A stretch of DNA of 64,000 nt from Engraulis encrasicolus (Eukaryota; Chordata; Actinopteri; Clupeiformes; Engraulidae). The stretch is taken from assembly GCF_034702125.1 (NCBI RefSeq), contig NC_085876.1, forward strand, positions 17,479,014-17,543,013. Direction: 5' to 3'. The notes beneath the pieces are model-generated. The model saw only the letters and a list, made by a program, of their open reading frames with translations, did not search any database and was not told the origin of the DNA. The number at the start of each line of letters is the position of its first letter. The first letter of the stretch is position 1. The position numbers were made by a program, and so were the translations under genes. This document shows, piece after piece, positions 12,901 through 24,300 of the stretch.

Positions 12901-13454
12901 CAAACTGCATCTCTGTTATCAAACATGTGTTATTGTTTCAGGCTTGAGGAGGGCATGGCCGGGTGCACATGGACATATGCTGCCGTGTCGACTGCAGAGA
13001 GCATCCAGTGCTGGCTCCTGGTCCCCATGGAGCTGTGGGAGAGAGGGGCTAATGTGATGTGTACAGTGGAGTACGCAGGTCAGACCATCTCCAAACCCCT
13101 CGTGGCGCACACAGGTAAAATGTTGACGCACTGCACTGGAGTTGACAGTCAGTAGTAGGACTACGTTTATGCGTACGTAAATTCTGTTTATTACCTTAGA
13201 ACTTTCAGATCAAGCTAAACTTGAGCTAAACTGAAGTTTTCCAGATAATGTAATTCTTTGTCAAGTACAGTACGTATCAAGGAAGCCATACAGGGATATT
13301 GTGATTTCTATGGATTTCTCCATTCTTTTTCTCCACAGACATGTCATTGTGCCAAGCAGGAATATGGATTTACACGGTGTTGGGAACGGTGTCCTCCATT
13401 GTGATTGTTTTGCTGATTGGAATTACAATTCACTATGTAATGAATAAGAAATGA
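9921..13454 (+). CDS. VC2: germline VJ-C1 IgSF receptor with an extra intron inside the C domain
   Basis: Exons: leader 9921-9969 (49 bp, as in VC1; an in-frame ATG also lies at 9861), V 10563-10865, C part a 11648-11810, C part b 12942-13114, transmembrane plus stop 13339-13454. The total is 804 bp, 267 residues. The V domain has LTLSCHL, TVTWLRV, SDSGVYYC and a J-like FSSGSTVII, where the first Gly of F-G-x-G is Ser. The C domain has LLCQVEEV and HVHWTVDG before the extra intron, then MELWERGANVMCTVEYAG after it. The phase-2 junction restores a continuous domain (TGEG joined to LEEG). VC1, VC3 and VC4 have no intron there. The membrane exon has a Cys (MSLC), an uncharged hydrophobic segment and a tail of about five residues ending NKK, so there is no signalling motif. 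A polyadenylation signal AATAAA lies at 13803. Confidence 0.78.
11372..11609. mobile_element. hAT-type MITE nested in a LINE tail, just before the VC2 C exon
   Basis: Termini CAGTGGTTCTCAA and TTGAGAAACACTG, flanked by TGCTAGAC and TTCTAGAC (7 of 8). Joining the flanks restores a LINE-like tail that ends in TTGACATTGACATTG only a few bases before the C exon. Confidence 0.75.
12030..12556. mobile_element. hAT-like nonautonomous element inside the extra VC2 intron
   Basis: Begins TAGTGATG and ends CATCACTA, with internal GGCTC and GAGCC motifs near both ends. No clear 8-bp target duplication was found, so the boundaries are approximate. Confidence 0.55.
12565..12690 (-). mobile_element. Fragment of a tRNA-derived SINE
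   Basis: On the minus strand it has a B-box-like GGGTTCAATACT and a head resembling tRNA-derived SINEs. It is degenerate and lacks a clear tail. Confidence 0.4.
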
Positions 13455-13867
13455 TTTTTTATACTTAAAAGACAAACATCTTGATAGGTGAAATATGATA
13501 TTTACAACACACACAAGTAGAATCATGTGATCTGTATTTTGTGTAGCTGGGGCGGAGGCGGGGTGGGTAAATGACACAGAATTATGTCCTCACTATGCAT
13601 TGTATGTGTAGACATAATGTGTATGACTGAGATGTATCATGTAGGGTATGATGGTTCCTCTCCTCAAGGGGTTGATTTTGATTTCCCCTAAATGGTAAAA
13701 TCTGATTTGTGAGGTTACACTCATATAATATGTTCCCTCTCTGCCAACTCTCTTGGTCCTCTACCAACTTGATGGCTTATCAAGAGCAGTGCTGTTTTCC
13801 ATAATAAATGTGCTGAAAAGACTGATTTTGCCCTCTCTTTTTTCCTGAGTTAGAACTTGTCATCCTG

Positions 13868-14035
13868 GCCCTGCCGTGGCCAACCGGTAGGGCACTCGCC
13901 TGCCATGCGGCTGACCCCGTGTTTGATTCCCGGCCCGGGTCCTTTGCCAACCCCTCCCTGTCTTTCTCCCAATTCGCTTATGTCTACCTCTCACATTGTC
14001 CTATCAAATAAAGTCGAAAAAGACCCGAAAAAAAA
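13868..14035 (+). mobile_element. tRNA-derived SINE with 15-bp target duplication
   Basis: The body has TGGCCAACCGG and GTTTGATTCCCGG and ends in an A-rich tail. GAACTTGTCATCCTG lies on both sides (13853-13867 and 14036-14050). Confidence 0.9.
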
Positions 14036-15497
14036 GAACTTGTCATCCTGCTGCATGCATGCTGTTTTTCCTACGATCCACCTGCTACACAAACATGAAT
14101 TGGAAAGACAGCATCAATTGTATTCATGTTCTTTACATAAAAAATAAAGCATTAATATAAACTGTTGTAGCAGGTGACCGTTTTTGCTACCTCGCTGTGC
14201 CCTTCCCAGCTACCTCCAGTAACAAGGAGGCGGGGCGACTACAGGGCAATCAACCAATGGGCACTAGGTGCATCTTTTAAAAACCCTGAGCCAGCAGCAA
14301 GGTAGCTCTTGCTGCCTTGGCGTGTGTGCCAGACTGGCCACTTTGGCCACACACACATGTGCCCCTGGCTAAGGCCTAGCCTTGAGGTAGCCACCTTGGG
14401 CCTGTTTTCAGGTGGCATGGCCTTAACCCTGTGCTGCTACCAGTGTAGGTCGTGCTGCTGTCTTGTCTTGTCTTGATTTGTGTTTCTTTTGATTTAGTCT
14501 TCATGTACTGTTTGTTTGTTTTTTTGTTTTGTTTCATTTTAGTTTGTCTACTCCCCAAGATAGTCCATTTAATCTGGCAGGCTAGGAGCATTAGTTTTAA
14601 GGGTGGCTGGTCAGTCATATTAGTGTGGTGCATCTTGCACTTGGTTGCTGTGTCACTCAGAATGTTTGCTGTGGACTACTAAGTCATGAGTTGCTGTGGT
14701 TATAATACACATTCCAGTAGTATGCCCCCTTCAGCACTGTGAGCTCCTGCCTTGCTCTTGCCCTAAATAAAAATAACTATTTTTGTGTTGGAATTCACGT
14801 CTCCTCTTGTCTTATCGAACCTGTGTTGCCTTGTGTTACCATTACTGGTTTAAGTCAAAGTGTCCTATATTTCTGGGGGTGAAACTCCCCCAGTGGCGTA
14901 GTCGTGCAACTACAAAATAGGTTATTATTTTGGGTAATTTGAAAACCTTAAAAGTTCACTCTGCTACACTGTTATATTATGAACAATTGAGTGTGAGCAA
15001 AGTAGTTCACAACATTTTTACACCACAATGTATCAGGTTTCAGGTATTGAAGCTCTTTTCAATGTTGATGTCCATGGCCCTTGGATGGCGCTGTTGTAAC
15101 GTTGTAACATGATGGGCCATGCTTTCCCTCTGCAACCACACTTCAGCCTTCCACTCATGACAAAGTGAACATACAAAAGTGTATGCAAATGCCAAACAAG
15201 TCTACAAAACATGTCAGTTGTTATTGGGATCTGGTCAGAGTAGGCCAGTGTGCAACTACTCAATTTTAAAATCACTCTCTCCATTTTTGATGAATTCAAT
15301 CATATTCTCTGCCTACTGCAATCGACAGCTGTTTGGGCAAACAAAAATGACTGACCTTTTAAATATGAACAACATGGGTTTCATTTTTCTTTCATGTCTT
15401 TTACATATGTAATATTTATTTTCACATGCCTTTGTATAATCCTGGTAAAGCTTTTCCATCAACATCCATTGATCTGTTTTATTTGTGCACAAAACAC

Positions 15498-15550
15498 TGT
15501 CAAGTCAAGTCAAGTCAAGTCAAGTCAAGTCAAGTCAAGTCAAGTTAAGT
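15498..15550. repeat. CAAGT pentamer tandem repeat
   Basis: About ten direct CAAGT copies run into AAGTTTATTTGT, the reverse of the CTTGA tails seen elsewhere, so it is probably the tail of a minus-strand LINE-like element. Confidence 0.75.
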
Positions 15551-17596
15551 CAAAGTTTATTTGTAATGCACTTCTAGCACAACAAAAGCAGCTGACCAAA
15601 GTGTTAACAGGATGGCCTAAGCAAAAAAAACAACACAGACAAAAGACTTGAGGACACCCATAAAACACACAAAAACAAAAGCACAAGTATTGGTGGATAT
15701 GGTGTAGCTGGAGTAATACACTGAAGTCAGTATCAATAAAAATAGATAGGCATATCTAACTGCTGAGGTGTTTTGCTCTGGCACATATTGTTTATTGCCA
15801 ATAGCCAGTCTGCAACCGTGAAATGGTCCTAAAGGACGGCAGGAGTACCACTTGACAATACAACTACATTCATGGGTTTTAAAAAATCATTTACAACATT
15901 CATTTATCATCGGTGCAAATAAATGCATGTGTGCTTCTTTGAAATTGGACTTGGACAAGGATTTCAGTGATATGTGGACCTTTAAGAAGAACAGTAACAT
16001 TTTTAATATTTCAACGAATAAAAAATATAGGCCTATATCCACAATATGCGTAGCAATATCTGTTGAACGTACAACATAAAAGTAAGTTTTATAATATAGT
16101 AGATTTATATTACATACGTACATGTATTTTCTCAGTTTTGGGAAAATTAGGGTGGTGCCGAAATGAGTACACCCCATTGAAAGTCTCAGAGGAAAGCTAC
16201 ATTTTAGTAATTGAGCAAGCATCAGTCTCAAACGAGTTTAAGGACTCACATTTTGTATCCAACAGTTGGCTATAAAACTGGGCATCACTCTGGAGTGTAC
16301 CACCATAATTTCATTAAAAATGTAAAAAATATATAAATTTGAGTCATAGGGCCTATAATCAAACTTACTTTTTCTGTTGTAAGCTTCACAGATATTGGAT
16401 TAAACACACCCTGTGCACATTTTGAAAATAACTTGTTTATTGAAATATTGTTCAAAATGTTTTCCAAAATGGGTGTATTCATTATTGCTGAGCACTGAAT
16501 ACATCTGAATTATCCAGCATATTTACATGATATTACAGGTGTATATAGAATAGATAAAAGCAATGTGGCTTTATAAAACAATGCCAGCAAATGAAAAAAA
16601 AAAGTGAGTGAGCATGACTTGCCTGCTAGTGCGTAGCATCTTACTGCAGATGGGGTCGTCAGCGGGCCTATTCACTATTTGCTGAAAATACTCAATACAT
16701 CATAACAACATTGCTATGACGTGACCCTTAAGACGTGGCTTTATAAATTTGTTGTTACCAGTATGATAATGACCAAGTTGCGGTGCATTACTAAAGGGCC
16801 TGTGTTGTGTCATAGTATTGTAGTGCTATGGTAGTTACATTTCAATTACAGCGTGCCACTAGAGGTACGGCGTGCATTAAGGGGTTACGTAACAGATTAA
16901 GACATACGTACACATTTCAATTTTGGTGACAGTAAGGTTATAACATAGCTAAGGGTCACTTTATAGCAGGGGTGGGAAACCCTTTTCATCCGAAGGGCCT
17001 TCAAGGGCCGTATATGAACATAACCCAGGATTTCCCCCTGCACTTTAGGCCTATATTGAAGGTGGCCACCTTTACAACAGGCATGACCTTCACTATTTTC
17101 CTGTGAAAATATAATGGCTATTTTGTATATTGTATAATTGTAATTGTATTGCAAATGTAATTTCTAACATTTCTTTACAAAACATGTCATATTTCATGTG
17201 AAACTGCATAACATTCAAATTGTGTCGGGGCCTGTATAAGACGGCCTCAGGGACCTCGAGACACAAGTTCCCCTTCATAGCAACAGAGCAATTGTGCATA
17301 AGCGTATATATAATGACATTCTGAGAAAAACAACAGAGATGGTCTCTCACAGGGCTGGGCCTGGCATACGCGTCTTTAGTTCCCTGTGAGACTCAGCAGT
17401 TGTGAATTTCTTTTTGTGTCAGCAGGTTCTTCCCGGAGGTGTGAAGACAGGATGTGAGCGACACGGCAAGCTGTGGTCGGGGGGCCGTGGCTGGGCATTT
17501 CCCCCGACCCCGCTCCATATAGGCTACTGTACGTGGCTCCACACCAGGCAGCACACAGCTTTGTGGCCACCCCACTGCTGTGCTGTGCTGTGTTAT

Positions 17597-17597
17597 G

Positions 17598-17640
<43 letters not shown>

Positions 17641-17703
17641 GTGTTGTGTTGTGTTGTGTTGTGTTGTGTTGTGTTGTGTTGTGTTGTGTTGTGTTGTGCT
17701 GTG

Positions 17704-17785
<82 letters not shown>
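17597..17785. repeat. Compound GT / GTGTT microsatellite
   Basis: A (GT)n run is followed by about a dozen GTGTT units, a GTGCT break, then a second long (GT)n run. The open frames across it are artefacts. Confidence 0.95.
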
Positions 17786-17796
<11 letters not shown>

Positions 17797-18330
17797 TGCT
17801 GCAACACAACGCCCACTGAATGTTAGGGGTACAGTTTCCTGTCAGAGCTGTAAAGTCAGCAATGTGACATTTTCTATTTCAAAAGTGGGACTTGGCACCT
17901 TGCCCCATTTGGCCTTTTCCATTTGCTGTTACTTTTCTTGTCTTTGAGACCTGTTGATGCAACTTTCAAGACAACATATTCTTTTACCAGGCTTACAGAT
18001 TACAATTAAACGGGTTAAAATAGCTATAACAATGCATTTTCTCAGAGACGCGGGATACTCGACTGAGATAAAATTAAAATGATGTTGTTCTAGAGAGTGA
18101 TACTTAAAAGCATACAGAATCAGAGTAGATATTCCTCTATCGTATTAATACTGTGTATGTATGTGCACGTTTATGTATTGCACTGTATGTGTATACTACT
18201 GTTGCCAAGGTGGTCATAATGTTTTTTCAAAAGTAGACTACTGTACTGCCTAGCGTCTGAGGTCAGTTGTAGGAAATGAACATACTGCACTGTTTCAGGT
18301 GCAGCCTCTCAGATCAGATGAAATGAAGAC

Positions 18331-21300
18331 ATGTGTATCCCGGTCAAGCTCAGAATAGCTATGACGGCAAGTCATCTGCTCTTGTGCGCGGTTCTTGCTC
18401 AAGGTACTGTAGCACACCTTTTTATACATATATAAATTGTTCTTCTTTTTTGTAAATTCTTCAAAGGAAATACTACATCAACAACACATTTCAAGAACTT
18501 AAACACACATCAAATTATAGACATACATATCCAACTAGGCTGGATTTATTGTTTATAAAGATACTTTTGAGTGAAATTGTACCATGTTTACCATCATCCG
18601 TGTAAAATCTCTTATTGTGTGTCTGTCTCTCTGCCTGCCTGTCTGTATCCCTGTCTCTCTGTATGTCTCTCTACCTGCTTGTCTCTCTGTCTGTCTCCCT
18701 GTCTCTGTCTGCCTGTCGGCCTTTCTGTCTGTCTGTATTCCTGCTTGCCTGTCTGTCTGTCTGTATCCCTGTCTGTCTGTCTCTCTGCCTGTCTCTGTAC
18801 CTACTTGTCTCACTGTCTGTCTGTCTGTCTGTCTGTCTCTATGCCTTCCTGTCTGTCTGTCTGTCTACCTACTTGTCTCCCCGTCTGTCTGTCTATCTGT
18901 CTCTATGCTTGCCTGTCTGTGTGTCTGTCTGTCTCTATTCCTGCCTGTCTGCCTGTCTAGCGAATTCCTTCATTGTGACCCAGTCTCCCGACGTGGAGGT
19001 GACACTGGGCAGCTCTGCATCACTGCACTGTGACATCGGGGAACTCTACTCCAAATGCTCACGAGTGGTTTGGCTGAAGCTGGACCCAAGGAAGCCCATG
19101 GCACTCCACATGTCAGACAGAGTGGAGAAGGTTGACCAGAGTAATGGGAAGGACATCACGTGGGTCAGTGTGTGTAGGGCCACCATCCCAGATGCTACCA
19201 TGAACGATGCAGGCATGTATTACTGTGTGGTGTCACAAGGAAGTTTTGCACATGTTGGCAATGGGACACGGCTCACTGTAACAGGTGGGTAACAGTCAGT
19301 GAAAAATCTGTTATTTATTTACTTTCTCTGTCTGCATGGTACAAGGAAATGTAATGTGATTTCTAAATAATGAGGTGTGTGTGTGTGTGTGCGTGCGTGT
19401 GCACCTGCACATACTACAAGTAGCCTACGGTGAAAAGTTAATTTAGTGTGATTCTTAAAGGGGCCCTAAAGAGACCTCAAAGGCTGATTTGAAAATTCTT
19501 AATCCCACATCTCATCACCCCTCTCTGCCTCTCACTCTGCCAGTTGAAACAGCAGTGAACCTACTTTTGATGCAACCATTTTCTCTGACAGAGCCGGTGA
19601 GTTCTTCCCTCCATGGAAAGGAGTTACCTCCTTCCATCGAAATTGTCCCGCCCGTGGCCTACACCTCCGCAGTGCTGCTCCTGTGCCTCGTGTCGGGAGT
19701 CCACCCCTCACAGGCCCGTGTCTCCTGGTTAATCGAGGGCTCTGTGGAGGGCGGATGGGCCGTCGCCGCCCTAGAGGAGGACAATGGTCATGGTCCGCCG
19801 AGGCGCTTCACCCAGAAGAACCAGGTCCTGATTCCGGCGGAGACATGGGAGCGAGGCGTGGCGTGTTCCTGCGTGGTGCAGATTGCTGGGCAGAGCTTCT
19901 CCAAGACGCTGCACTACAGCAGAGAACCTGGTGCGGTATATGACCTTTGCTTTTTATCCAGCTAAGATACCGTGTTATAAATATGCTGCTACCAGAATAC
20001 ATGGGTTCTAAATTTTAGTTTTCCTCTGGCTGCACGAACCTAGCCGTGCACAACTCAACCTCTGATTGTTGGAAACCGCAAAAAAATTGCTCATGTGGTT
20101 GGCTGCCAGTATCTTGCACCTCCTCACGACATCGTGTTTACAAACACTATGAACCCATGTTTGTCAATGACCAAGTTGTAGTGCATTACTAAAGACACCG
20201 GGAGCCACTACTTTCCTGTCCTCCCTCATACTGCCTGTCTTGGCCTCACTAAGAGTTAGCTATCCAAGCAGCTAAACAGATACTCATCAACTCCACAGAA
20301 GTAGTTTCTTTCTTGTGATTTTAATGAATAAAGTTGTGAAACTGAAATACAAGCATATGAAAAACATACATCAGAAAATGTACATGAATAGACATGAAAT
20401 ACTGCTAAGCTAAGCTACACCATGTGTTTCCTATGGCATTGTGAAAATAGTTCGTTTTTAATAGCATTTTTAATCTACTAACATCAAAATATGAATTTCC
20501 TGCATGAAATAAGGTAAACAAATACTTACAGACGTTGCTTGAACAAACATGGACACAAACTGAAGTCAAAATGAGGAGGGGAAGACAAAGGCAGCTGTCT
20601 CCACCGCTGCCACGGACGAACTGATTTCTGTAACTAAGCTGCAGGCGATTTCCTACTCAAATCGCATGTCAAAATAAAAGTCTCTCAAAATCGTTTTTGT
20701 AATAAGAGTCATAACAACAAAGCAGGTACATTAGTCTTACCAGAAATGTTACCAATGACAATTGCATGAAAAGAAAAATATTAAATGCAAACCATGACAC
20801 TCCCCGCCTGGGGTCTGTAAGAACCCACAATTAACTATCTTCATTGCAGGTGCGGTCTTCGGACAGAAGCAGGACCACTTCTGTGACGGGACGAGAGAAA
20901 GTCTTTTTGTTTCCATCCCTCGCAGTAGTCACCTCGACCTTCCGGACTAGTCCATCTTGCCCTGGGAAAGTCTTTGTGATGACAGCGATGGGCCACTCGT
21001 TTCTCTTTGATTGAGAATCTTTGAGTAGAACTACGTCTCCGCATTTCAAGCTGGGCTTCTTGTCCTGCCACTTTTGACGGAGCTGCAACGTGTGAAGGTA
21101 CTCGCGCCTCCACTTGCCCCAGAAGATGTCAGCCAGATTTTGGACTCTCTTCCATTCTTCCTTGTACCTAGCCCCACCCTCGAAGTTGCCAGGAGGAGGA
21201 GGGGCTGACCCCGTCTTCAAGGTCAGGAGCATGGATGGAGTGAGGATCAAAGTTGACTCTGGGTCTGACGATACTGGGATGAGTGGTCGAGCGTTCATCA

Positions 21301-24300
21301 CTGCAGCTACCTCGGCCATAAGTGTAGACAAGACCTCATGTGTCAGCTGGGCTCTTTGCTCTTGTAGCATACAGTCGAGAATGCGCCTGGCGATCCCGAT
21401 CATCCGCTCCCAGGCTCCACCCATATGGGATGAATGGGGCGGATTGAACACCCAGGTGCAGTTCTGGTCGCTGAGGTATCTCTCGACACTCTCTGGGGAT
21501 GCGTCAGTGCTGGACATTTGCAGTTCCCGTGAGGCACCTACAAAGTTCGTCCCACAGTCGGAACGGATCTGCCGTGCAGGACCTCGGATGGCGAAGAGAC
21601 GTCTCAAAGCGTTGATGAAACTACTGGCAGTCATCGTCTCGATCAACTCAATGTGCACTGCTCGCGTACACATGCATGAAAACATCACTGCCCATCTCTT
21701 GGAATTGGCGTGTCCTCCTCTAGTGCGGCGTGAAGTAACCTCCCATGGACCGAATACGTCAACACCGACGTATGTGAAGGGTGGTGCTACCTGTAGCCGC
21801 TCAGTTGGTAAGTCTCCCATTTGCTGCTGTTCTGTTTTTCCCCGCAGCTTCTTGCAGGTCACACACTTGAACAGAAGACTGGCGATGCTTCGTTTTGCAC
21901 CAACTATCCAGAAGCCTGCTGACCTGATGGCACCTTCTGTAAAATGCCTGCCCTGGTGTTTCACAGCTTCATGGTAGTGGCGTATGAGAAGCACTGACAG
22001 GTGATGACGACTGGGGACAATGATGGGATTGACATAATCCAAGTCTAGGCCGGAGTGCCTTATGCGGCCTCCAACTCTCAACAGTCCATCTGAGTCGAGA
22101 ATCGGGTTCAGTTTGCACAGGCTGCTTGATGAGGAAATGTTCGAGCCCTCTTGAATGCACTTGATCTCTTCTTGATAGCGCACTCTCTGGACACTCTTCA
22201 GAATGCACTCTCTGGCTTGTGCCATCTCTTCCACCGAGGGCGGACAGATGTGCCAACCTCTGCAGCTGTTGGTGGGAGTAGAGTGAGAAAAGGTGCGAGC
22301 AATGTGGATCAAGTGAGCTATTGCTCTGGTCAGACTGCTTAACTTGGAGAAGCGCTCGAAGCGCTCAGGCTGCACAGTATCTTCAGGGATGTGCACAATG
22401 TTTGCCGTCACCTGGGGACGTATCTCAGAGTCTGCCGCAGGATCGACAAGGTCGTAGGCCTCTTGAGGCTCGGAGGGGTACAGAGATGGCTTGGTGAGAA
22501 AGGCTGGTCCTTTAAGCCATGTCGTGCTGCTGAGAAGAGCCGCTGGCACAGAGCGAGAGCCGTAGTCCGCTGGATTCAACTCCGAAGGTACGTATCTCCA
22601 CTGTCCAGAGCATGGTGAGTGCCGTATGCGGTGGACTCTGTTGTGCACATAAACGTAGAACCTCCGTGTCTGGTTGTGGAGGTATCCTAACACCACCTTG
22701 CTGTCAGTGTAGTACACTACGTTGTCGAACGTCACATCCATCTCTGTTGTGATCATCTCTGCCATCTCCACGGCGAGCACTGCCGCGCAGAGTTCAAGCC
22801 TCGGAATCGTTAAGTCAGGTTGAGGCGCCAACTTCGCTTTCCCATACACAAAGCCAGTCTCTACATGCCCCTCTTGAGATGAGACTCGGATGTATGCCAC
22901 TGCAGCCACAGCTTTCACTGATGCATCAGCAAACACGCAAAGCTCCTTTCGCTGGGCCCCTGATGTAGAAATGGGTGTGTAGACACGTGGGATCTGAAGT
23001 TCCTCTAGGTCTTGTAATGAGTCTCTCCATTTCATCCACTCTGCTTCCATGTGGTGTGGGAGAGGCGAGTCCCAGTCGCATGCCAGGCTGGTGAGCTCTC
23101 TCAAGAGCAGTCTGCCCTGAATGGTTACTGGGGCTAGGAACCCTAGTGGGTCGTAGACACTGTTCACGGTCGACAGCACCCCCCTCCGGGTAAAGGGTTT
23201 CTGCTCACAGGTGATTCGGAACGTGAATGTGTCCATTGAGATGTTCCAGGACAATCCCAGACTGCGTTGGATAGGCAGGTCATCCGCGAAGAGATCCAGG
23301 TCTTCAATATTTTGAGCACGATCACCAGGCGGAAAGGCTTCCAGGACTGCAGGTCGATTGGAAGTGAGCTTGTGTAGCCTGATGTTCGAGGCTGCAAGCA
23401 TTTGTTGAGTTTGCTTTACGACATTGATGGCTTCTTCTTCAGTGCTGAATGATTTCAGTCCATCATCCACGTAAAACTCGCGTTCAACAAATCTTCGAGC
23501 TGCAGGACCAAACTCTGCTTCACCTTCTTCGCCAGCCCTTCGTAAGCCGTATATGGCGACGGCAGGTGAGGGACTGTTTCCGAAGGTGTGGACTCTCATC
23601 CGATACTCTGTGACTTCACGTGTCATGTCATTGTTCTGGTACCACAGAAAGCGAAGGAAGTCTCTGTGGTCCTCCTTCACCACGAAGCAATGAAACATGT
23701 GTTCGATATCAGCTGTGACAGCCACCGCTTCTTTCCTGAACCTCATGAGCAAGCCCACTAGGCTGTTGTTGAGGTCGGGGCCTGTAATGAGGACGTCGTT
23801 GAGTGACACTCCGTCATAGGCTGCACTGGAATCGAAGACGATGCGGATCTTGTCTGGCTTTTTCGGATGGTAGACTCCGAACAGAGGTAAGTACCAGCAT
23901 TCTTTGTTTGCTTGGAGTGGTGGTGCGACCTCTGCGTGTTGTCGCTTGAGCATGTTCTCCATGAAGTCCAAGAAGTGCGCCTTCATGGCAGGTTTCTTGT
24001 CCAGTGACCTCCGTAGGGACATGAGCCGGTCATAGGCGAGCTGCCTGTTGTTGGGTAGCCGTCTCCTCGGCGAATGGAAAGGTAGAGGACCAACCCAGTT
24101 GTTGGCGTCATCTTGATGGAACTCCTCATCCATGATTCGCAGGAACTCCATGTCCTCAACTGAAGGTCCAAGCTTGTGGTCGTCTGAGGTGCGATCGAAG
24201 ATACCTTGACCCAGGCTCTCAACGTTGAGAGGTGTCATCGTGCTGTATGCTCGGCTAAGCGCTAGCTGATGACGACTGTTGGGCTTTTCTGCGTAGGTTT

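Larger units (their letters stand above)
13455..18330. other. Interval between VC2 and VC3; no further gene seen
   Basis: It contains the VC2 polyadenylation signal (13803), a SINE, a CAAGT pentamer array at about 15498-15550, a dispersed repeat at about 16620-16900, a complex GT/GTGTT microsatellite at about 17600-17790, and unassigned AT-rich DNA. Confidence 0.6.

Noticed and set aside
17376..17826. Overlapping ORFs on both strands near 17.4-17.8 kb
   Set aside because: They cross a GT/GTGTT microsatellite; the composition is that of the repeat.
18553..18960. Long Leu/Ser/Cys-rich frames before the VC3 V exon
   Set aside because: They are translations of the CTGT repeat. Only the part from 18961 on is a V exon.
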